Source: Sclerotiophoma versabilis
Taxonomy: Eukaryota; Ascomycota; Dothideomycetes; Pleosporales; Didymellaceae
Length of the DNA: 64,000 nt
Reading direction: 5' to 3'
NCBI GenBank assembly: GCA_012274445.1
Contig: JAAROD010000004.1
Coordinates: 496,001-560,000, forward strand
The notes under the pieces are model-generated. The model was not told where the DNA came from. It worked only from the letters and a program-made list of their open reading frames with translations, and searched no databases. The position numbers were made by a program, and so were the translations under genes. This document shows, in pieces, positions 57,322 to 64,000 of this stretch (the stretch's first letter is position 1; every line of letters starts with the position of its first letter).

Positions 57322-58215
57322 CTCGATAATAAGGCAAACGTTGTTGCTAGGAGTATAAGCTATAGCTATGCTGGTCTGCCAGAGTAGTTGTCGCTACATA
57401 TTCCTTCAGTGTGCCATCTCGTGGATATCGTACTACTAATAGAAACACATCTTTGTGGCAGATTTCACTGAGAGTTCTTAATGCAGATAGTCTTTTTACT
57501 ATCTAAAATTCTGTAACCGAAGAGATTGCGAGGCTGCAGGCCATTCTTGAAGACCTGAGTTACCAACTTGTCATTCCACCGACGGGGACTTTACACCGGA
57601 CGATGGAGCGAACAGACGGCTTCGCGTACAGCATTGTTGAGAATCTTTTGCACGGGCAGGCGGCTGTTCGAGGCACAAGGTTGAGGAAAGAGTGTTTGCT
57701 AGAGAAGAGTGGAAATACTAGGTCATGAGTTGTTTACACCCTGATGCGGCTTCTACACAAAGACGCAGTGCAGTTTAGCACGCTGGACCTGTTCTGCGAT
57801 CGTCTGATAGACCCACACATAGCCAATATAAACTAGCACGTTCTTGGCTAATGGAGTGCAGTCACTGTTACAAGTAGAGACTCGAAGACGAAGACGAAGA
57901 CGCCTTTCGCTATTGAACAGCTCTTGGTTGCTAAAGTTCAAAAGGACTGCATTGTGGAACTTTCAACCAGAGCGATTCATCTATTTTTGAGCTACACGTG
58001 GCCTAACATGTATCTTTGGCCCGGGTTCCAGCGATTCAAGCTTGAGATGCACCATCTGGAACATGTGGGCACCCTTGGATACTTGACAGATTCGTAGAGC
58101 CGTTGGCGGGCGACGCTAAAGGCTAGGCAGGGTAGGAACTTGATCCGCACAGGATGCCTGAGCTCAGGCTTCATTAGCAGGAACTTGACAACAGCCTATT
58201 CCTCCTCCAGAGTGA
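57322..58215. other. AT-rich spacer with a coding-like relic
   Basis: Contains one coding-like piece (57507-57728, listed) and a short GAAGAC repeat near 57885. Otherwise stop-rich with no recognised gene. Confidence 0.45.
57507..57728 (+). pseudogene. Coding-like fragment of unknown origin
   Basis: A 73-codon open stretch between TAA and TGA, without its own start except an internal ATG. The peptide has a normal protein composition (LQAILEDLSYQLVIPP, AYSIVENLLHGQAAVRG), unlike random AT-rich sequence. It may be an exon left from a lost gene. Family not recognised. Confidence 0.3.
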
Positions 58216-58578
58216 GATACTGCCGGCTTCTTGGCACTCGACCACACTAACAAGGCCATCGTCGTGTCGTTCCGCGGCTCCCGCTCTCTGGACAACTGGC
58301 TCACAAACCTCGATTTCGGACTCGTCGATACAGATCTGTGTTCTGGATGCACCGCGCACGCTGGGTTTTGGCAGTCGTGGCTTAATGCCCGCGCTACGGT
58401 TGTGCCTGCTGTTCAGGCCGCGGTGGGGAAGTACCCCGGCTACGCGGTGTCGGCGACGGGACACTCGCTGGGGGGAGCGGTTGCGACGTTTGCCGCGGCG
58501 GCGCTATGCAAGCAGGGCCTAGGTGTGGGTGTGAGTTTGTATACATTTGCAGTCTTTAAAATCAAAGTCGATATGTAA
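58216..58578 (+). pseudogene. Truncated class 3 lipase gene
   Basis: The frame reads DTAGFLALDHTNKAIVVSFR, then SLDNWLTNLDFG, CTAHAGFWQSW and the nucleophile elbow ATGHSLGGA, all typical of secreted class 3 (Rhizopus-type) lipases. It begins after an in-frame TGA with no signal peptide upstream. It ends in a TAA soon after VSLYTF, where GAPRVGN would be expected; a shifted GAPSLPVAES appears about 45 bp later. The regions that should carry the catalytic Asp and His are scrambled. A GTCGATAT direct repeat flanks 8 bp at the break. Non-functional as it stands, unless large unseen introns rescue it. Confidence 0.7.
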
Positions 58579-59081
58579 AGATGTCGATATTGGCGCGCCG
58601 AGCCTGCCGGTCGCCGAAAGTCTATATGCTGTAATAGGAGTCGTGGAAGGGTATCTCTATACGTCAAGGTGCAATACCATGGTCAGGCTCAGCTGTTGGC
58701 CGCCTACCAATGTCGCCCATGCCTATCGGCGTTGTACAGTACTCGCTGATACCGAGAGACGGTGTTCATTCCACACTTCGGTTACCGGCATTCATGCCAA
58801 GCTCTTCCAAGCTTCGGGGCTGTGGCAATCCTTATAGCTTGGTGGCGCAGCTCGTCTCGCATGTCGGGCGCAGCCGTGCAGCTCGCTTACACGTTCTCGG
58901 AGGAGTTGACGGGTCGATACGAGGACAGTTGAGAAGTCGAGTTTCTCCACATCATTATTCGACGGATCAGAAAGCTGATATGCATGAGTTTATAGTTCTT
59001 TATGTCCTTATTCATGGCGAGGTAGATTCTCTTCAGCGACCATGGCTGATCTGCTGGCTCCTCTTGAAAGATGGAAAGCAC
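58579..59081. other. Spacer between lipase relic and CE5-like gene
   Basis: May contain decayed 3' remains of the lipase in several frames. No intact gene seen. Confidence 0.45.
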
Positions 59082-60034
59082 TCACAATAGCGCAATCAGC
59101 ACGGCGAGGCCGATGATGAAATTGCCGACCGGGTGCTTGATGCCGGCCTTCAGCCTATCACCGGCACTCGGCTGATCTCCATCATCCTGGTTCTCATCGT
59201 TGCTTGTGCTCTTGTTGGCGGCTTTCTTTGCAAGGTCTGTTACCCAGGCCGAGGCCTCGTCACTGTACTTGTCGAAGTAGTCCAGATGGAAGGACATATC
59301 CGTGTTCTCGGTGTGGGGCGCGCAGATAGGGTCGCGTGGCTGGCAGTACTCGCGCAGGATGCCGGCGTCAGCGTAGGGCTTCAGGCCTGCATTCTCCTCT
59401 GCGGTTCGAGGGGCACCGCCATCGCTGACCTCGCCGCCGCCGACAGTCCAGGTTTGGTTTGCTGAGCGGCGGGTGGGGCCGTACATGAGAGCGGCTGCGA
59501 CTGCACGGGGTTAATAGTGGACCATAGGAGGTGTTGTGTATGCGTACCCTTCGACCCGGGCGCGGTCGACCTGTCCATGGCTGGGTTGCTCTCTTGCATG
59601 CAGCCCCAGAGCTCACCGCCTCCTCCGCCCAGGATGTCGAGGCCAACACTGCCACCCTGGCTGAAGCCCATCAAGATAAGATGGCTGTCCGGACAGCGCT
59701 GTGTGTAGTTGCGCATCTGGGCCGCGCCATTGAGGGCGCCCTCGTGCGCGCTCTTGCACCACTTGTCGCCGCCGTTCATGGCCGCGTATTCGATATCCTC
59801 GTACCCGCAGGCATTGGGCGTGCTCTCCGTGTTGAGCTGGTCGCAGACCTTGGCCACAGTCGAGATGACATGGCCGGGGTACGGCGAGGTAGAGCCGCGG
59901 AGGAGGAAGTGGTGATACTGCTGGCAGTCGTTCGTCTTGAGTGTCTCGTACTGTGGGCAGTCTTCGAGTTTTGTGCAAACGGCGAGCGCTGTCGAGGCAT
60001 ACAGCCCGGCGAGGGCGAGCGCGCGGGCCAACAT
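59082..60034 (-). CDS. Secreted cutinase/acetylxylan-esterase-like (CE5) serine esterase with hydrophobic C-terminus
   Basis: Extracellular alpha/beta-hydrolase of the cutinase group, expected to cleave cutin, acetylxylan or other esters. Exons 59548-60034 and 59082-59500 (47-bp intron) encode 301 residues. The start gives MLARALALAGLYASTALA, a good signal peptide; an upstream in-frame start at 60109 would bury it and is rejected. The catalytic Ser lies in GFSQGGSVGLDI. The Asp is in YCQPRDPIC and the His in SFHLDYF, as in cutinases and acetylxylan esterases. Several cysteines fit conserved disulfides. After the fold, a polar Asp/Gln/Ser linker is followed by a final hydrophobic segment (VGNFIIGLAVLIALL), which suggests a GPI signal or a membrane anchor, so the enzyme may stay at the cell surface. 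Substrate is not predictable here. Confidence 0.88.
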
Positions 60035-62792
60035 GGTGTTCGTTTGGAGAGGACAATTAGCTGGGAAAGAGCGACCTGACACGAGGATAGCACGTCGCCG
60101 AGAACCCAAGGGGAGGATAGCTGCAAATGCAAGACAAACAAACGAATACTCGCTGAAATGCTAAAATGCTGAAGTGCTATACAACGCAGCAAGCAGGGCT
60201 AGGCATGAAGGTGCAGAACGGAAGGGACGCGTGTGCCAGAGCGGCGCCCGCCTACTCCGGGTTTGGGTGGGGATAATCTGCCATCAACTCGCCGCCGCAT
60301 CTCAAGGTCGAGTTTCACCTCGCAGCAATCGCGGACGCGTTCCTCCCTGCCAAGACTGTCTGCCGCATGTTTGTCCCATCCTTAGTGGTCGCGTCTCATT
60401 GACCTCAAGTGACGATAGACGTAGGCCGAGCCACGTACTCGGTTAACCGGCGTCTAGCGTCCAAGGGTGCGGGAAGCAGCCACTCGCGCTGTCACCCTGA
60501 CGCTTCACTGCCACACCTCGCAGCTCTTCGCCGATGCGGTCCAAGCCTCGGCCTGAGCCGCTCGTCGTTGCAAGCGCTGCTGGTGTCTTCAGCAAAGTCT
60601 TTGTGAAACTGCATGCGCCGTCAAGAGCAGAGGGAGGAGAAGGCGCTCATCTCTACGTCTGAGAAGCCGCGCGTCATGGCCACCCCTTGCCGTTATGACG
60701 GTCTGACTCGATACATTGCAATCCCTATACTGCAATGTTAAAATGTACTCTGGAATAGACACTGACGATTGCACAGCACTTCCTACAGATTCATGATGCA
60801 CGACCACAGCCTCCACGTTGCCCATTGATGATTGAAGCATAACCCGCTGCAACGCCTTCAACGTTATCTACCTTGAGCAACATACTATTACACCCAGAGC
60901 AACCGCTCAGGTACTCCTAGAGCGACAATGTGAAACTTGGAGCTTCGAGGCCTACTTATTGTGTCCACACGAATCTTCCACCGCTGTCGCCTTCTGAACA
61001 GCAACTTCTTACTGTGCAAACCTATGCTGCAGCCAGACAGTCCATATGGGCTCTACTCAGATGACTGGTTTGACTTGTGAGTCCGTTGTTACTCAACACA
61101 CATGCCTTTGCATCGTTTCTCGAGATCAACATGTCGACTCTTGACCGGACGATCGGTTTCCCGACGTTGAGCGTCCTGTGGCATCGGAGTTCGGAGCTGC
61201 ATCCACGATACTTCTTACTCCATCGAGTAGTAGTCTCCGGCTGCGAAATGTATACAAGCAAAGCAGCACGCACCCTTAAGAGTACCCCCTAGCGACTTTC
61301 TATTGACAGTATCAGCACTACCGAGAGAAGCCCACAGCGATGCTCTAGATTACAAGACTCTATCTTGGCCCATCAGCGACAGTCCAGAAAATCTCGGAGC
61401 AATAATAAGCAACGAGTACTTGACCATGTCCCAAGGTAATCTCCGCCGCGACCAGCAATGCTGCCACTTGCGTGAGATACTCAATAAACCTACGGACACT
61501 TTGGATCATTCCAGATTGGATATCAATCCTCCACACATGCGCTCTCGACCCGCAAAGGACCACACAAACATATCTTGGAGGTGCCACTTTATGGATCGCT
61601 CCTTCGATGCGATGATCTGGCCCACGCGCTACTTCTTGTGCCCTGAGCCAGGAGACGAAAAACATACTATGTGCGGGTTGGTCTCCTTTACGGAAACCGG
61701 CCCATCTATCCCACTGAAGAGCCGCACCATTTGCAAGGACTACGAGAAAAGCCAAGTCGGTGAGCTATGAGCAACATCGGCATCTGCTCGTCTCTTTTTC
61801 CCGATGCGTCTTCCCAGCCTATTTCGTTGCTGGGTTTCACTGACCGAAAAGCACGTTCGTCGAAAACCTTCGTGCTCAATTTGTTACCAAAGAGATCCAC
61901 CTTCATCGCACGTCCCCTTTCGCGGTCCTCAGGCCCCCCGACACAAGCTGCGCGCTTCACTTTCGCACTTCACGTTACATTGAGGAGATGACCTCGGGGA
62001 ACAGTGCAAATTGGAGATTCGGCAGTATTTGGAGACCCTGACAATCTTGTCAGGCGAGCAAGAACACGTTCGCAGCGTGTCTGATACCAAGACTTTGCTG
62101 CCGCGTCGGTGTGCCGAGTGCCGCCGGATGTGGAAAAAGAACCAATTCGCTTGGCTGGTTTCAGCTCGGCATACGCACGACAAGTGCGGCTCTCCCACTA
62201 GCGCAGCCACTGCCGAACACGATCTACGTCATGTCAGACCCTTTTCTTCACGCCCACGAGGAGTCCACGCTGCAACACGATGGCAGAATCTGGAGGTGGA
62301 GCGCTTTTGCGTCTGAAACTGACAGACTTGGTCTGCCATCCCATGTCCTTGTGTGGTGCAGATCAAATATTTCTGGTTTAGTCTTGCGAGGCTTCAGATG
62401 GTCCTCACGCCTGGAATGAATCCTCTCCCATCCCCTCATTCGTCCGACACTTGGCTTAAAGACCCTTTGCACGTCGCGCTTAGTGCCTCGAGACCGGTCT
62501 ACCGGATACGTCCTCAAAGACGCCATGCCTACGCTACAGCGACTGGGTTCAACCCACGAAACCCTACGTAATCTTGCACTTGCCTTCGAGCTCCACCTCC
62601 GCCTCCACAGTAAAGAGCGGTTCCGCAGCAATTTATTTTAACCGCTCGTGTGCCCTCCCTAGACTTGCCGTTTAGCTTCTCAGCGCTGAGAGGCCCACCT
62701 TTCAGACATTGATCTTTTTCAACCTCAGTCAACAACCAAACACCATCATAATAGCAACCAAGATATAGGCGTGAGCCATTGACACGTTCAAC
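60035..62792. other. Intergenic: two divergent promoters and spacer
   Basis: About 2.8 kb between the CE5-like start and the AAAP transporter start. Open frames up to about 155 codons occur on both strands, without domains or splice support. No RNA gene recognised. Confidence 0.5.
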
Positions 62793-64000
62793 ATGGACAG
62801 GCATGGTGATATCGATGCTACCCTCAGCGACAATCCCCAGCAACAACACCAAGACACCACCGAAAAATTCGTGACACCAAGCGGCAAGCCTAGCAGCAAA
62901 CCCATCTCAGCCGACCGACCAACGCTCCCCTTTGCAGCAGACGCAACCCACGATCCTGAAGACCCTTTACGCGGTACTGGGCTCGTCAACGACGAGAAAT
63001 ACGACTCATCATCCGACAGCGACGCACAACTTGGTGACGTTTCAGACGTTCAAAATGCTCGCCCCGCAGCTGAGACGTCAGCTCGAAAGCTCTCAACAAC
63101 ACAAGCTGTTATTATTTTCGTCACGAACGAAGTAGGCATCGGTATGCTTTCTCTACCATCAGCACTCAATGTTCTTGGTTTCTTCCCAGGCATTCTTTGT
63201 ATCATCGTTCTTGGTGCGCTCTCCCTCTACACCGCCTACAACCTTGTCCAGTACTGGCGGAAATACCCGTACATGCTCAACATTGTCGACTACGGCCGCG
63301 TTCTTGGCGGGCCCTGGCTAGAAGTCATATTTGCCGTTGGATTTCTGATCAACATGGCGTTGATCTCGGCTTCGGCGCTTGTCACACTTACCATCGGTCT
63401 CAATACCGTTTCGGAGCACGCAACTTGCACAGTTGCGTTCACTGTCGTTGCAGCTGTCGCGATGTGGGCGTTATGCGTTCCTCGCTCGATGCGCTTCGTC
63501 TCCTGGGCATCATGGCCATGCACAGCCAGCATCGTCATCACCGTTCTCCTCGTCATGATCACGCTCGGTGTCCAAGGGCCGCGCGACATCAATGCTCCCC
63601 TCAACCTGAAGGCCATCGGTAGCCCGAACTTCACGCAAGCTACATCCGCGTTCCTCAACATCGCGTTCGCTTTCGCCGGAAACCAAGCCTTCCCCACTGT
63701 ACTGGCGGAAATGGAGAACCCCTCCCGCGACTTTCCTCGCGCGGTTACAATCGAGAAATGCGTCACAACCACCATCTACATCATTGTCGCCTCGACCGTC
63801 TACGCGCTCTCTGGCGAACAGGTCGCTTCACCCGCCATCGGCTCCTTGCAGCCCACAATGGCCAAGGTCGCATACGCAGTCTCATTCATCGGACTCCTCG
63901 GTACTGGTCTCATCTTCGGCATGACGAGCGCGCGATACCTCCACGTTGCAATCCTACGCCACATCAACAGCCTACTGCACCGCAAGGACTCGCCCAAGCG
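62793..64000 (+). CDS. AAAP-family amino-acid transporter, 3' truncated by the window
   Basis: Membrane amino-acid permease of the auxin/amino acid permease family, similar to fungal AVT/neutral amino-acid permeases. The frame is open from ATG at 62793 to the window end, 402 codons. An acidic, Ser/Asp-rich N-terminal region of about 105 residues precedes the first helix, which carries the family pattern VTNEVGIGMLSLPSALNVLGF. Further membrane segments are LCIIVLGALSLYTAYNLV, the segment around AVGFLINMALISASALVTL, one at VAFTVVAAVAMWAL and one at ASIVITVLLVMITLGV. A conserved loop FAFAGNQAFPTVLAEMENP and two more segments complete the visible part. The C-terminal helices lie outside. Plasma membrane or vacuole cannot be decided. 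Confidence 0.9.
   Translation, partial: MDRHGDIDATLSDNPQQQHQDTTEKFVTPSGKPSSKPISADRPTLPFAADATHDPEDPLRGTGLVNDEKYDSSSDSDAQLGDVSDVQNARPAAETSARKLSTTQAVIIFVTNEVGIGMLSLPSALNVLGFFPGILCIIVLGALSLYTAYNLVQYWRKYPYMLNIVDYGRVLGGPWLEVIFAVGFLINMALISASALVTLTIGLNTVSEHATCTVAFTVVAAVAMWALCVPRSMRFVSWASWPCTASIVITVLLVMITLGVQGPRDINAPLNLKAIGSPNFTQATSAFLNIAFAFAGNQAFPTVLAEMENPSRDFPRAVTIEKCVTTTIYIIVASTVYALSGEQVASPAIGSLQPTMAKVAYAVSFIGLLGTGLIFGMTSARYLHVAILRHINSLLHRKDSPK

Noticed and set aside
59531..60079. 182-codon plus-strand frame over the CE5-like gene
   Set aside because: Antisense shadow of the esterase, which has signal peptide and catalytic triad.
61303..61770. 155-codon open frame in the long spacer before the AAAP gene
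   Set aside because: No domain or conserved motif; comparable frames occur on the opposite strand.

Overview
This is a filamentous ascomycete nuclear sequence. Most genes carry short introns (46-61 bp) with GTAAGT/GTATGT-like donors and CTAAC/CTAAT-type branch points. The gene set is typically fungal: a Slt2/Mps1 MAP kinase, an AA9 polysaccharide monooxygenase, a CSC1-type channel, MFS transporters, Mad2, a Zn2Cys6 regulator, and a giant DUF3638/DUF3645 protein. The wall-degrading enzymes, the fungal GT2 enzyme and the AT-rich, decayed, effector-like compartment suggest a plant-associated Dothideomycete, probably Pleosporales. That placement is inference. No tRNA, rRNA, CRISPR array or intact transposon was recognised.

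Layout. 0-4.5 kb: 3' part of a membrane-anchored aspartic-protease-like protein, then the cell-wall-integrity MAP kinase. 4.5-18 kb: a minisatellite-bearing spacer, then four minus-strand genes (AA9 LPMO, a small hydrophilic stress-type protein, a CSC1/RSN1-type channel, a sugar-transporter-like protein with an unusually long tail). 18-27 kb: an orphan ORF, then GUF1 and MAD2 head to head across a 387-bp promoter holding three CACGTG boxes. 27-34 kb: a GT2 membrane glycosyltransferase and a DHA1-type MFS transporter on opposite strands. 36-51 kb: three plus-strand genes in a row (the 3208-residue DUF3638/DUF3645 ATPase-like protein, a Zn2Cys6 regulator, an arrestin-like protein with a PPxY motif). 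51-59 kb: a gene-poor, AT-rich stretch with a decayed BTB gene, a decayed ankyrin gene, a lipase fragment, and one intact, well-formed gene for a small secreted protein with eight cysteines behind a strong TATA box. 59-64 kb: a cutinase/acetylxylan-esterase-like gene, a long spacer, and the 5' part of an AAAP amino-acid transporter.

Functional themes are inferred only: cell wall and surface signalling (MAPK, GT2, protease-like sensor), plant-polymer attack (AA9, CE5-like, lipase relic), nutrient uptake, and a candidate effector in a fast-evolving compartment. The strongest leads are the secreted cysteine-rich protein at 56953-57321, the giant uncharacterised ATPase at 36115-45891, the CACGTG-bearing bidirectional promoter, and unusual 3' splice sites that decide the reading frame in MAD2 and the DUF3638 gene. 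Splice coordinates were set by hand from consensus sites and reading frame; no transcript or database search was available.
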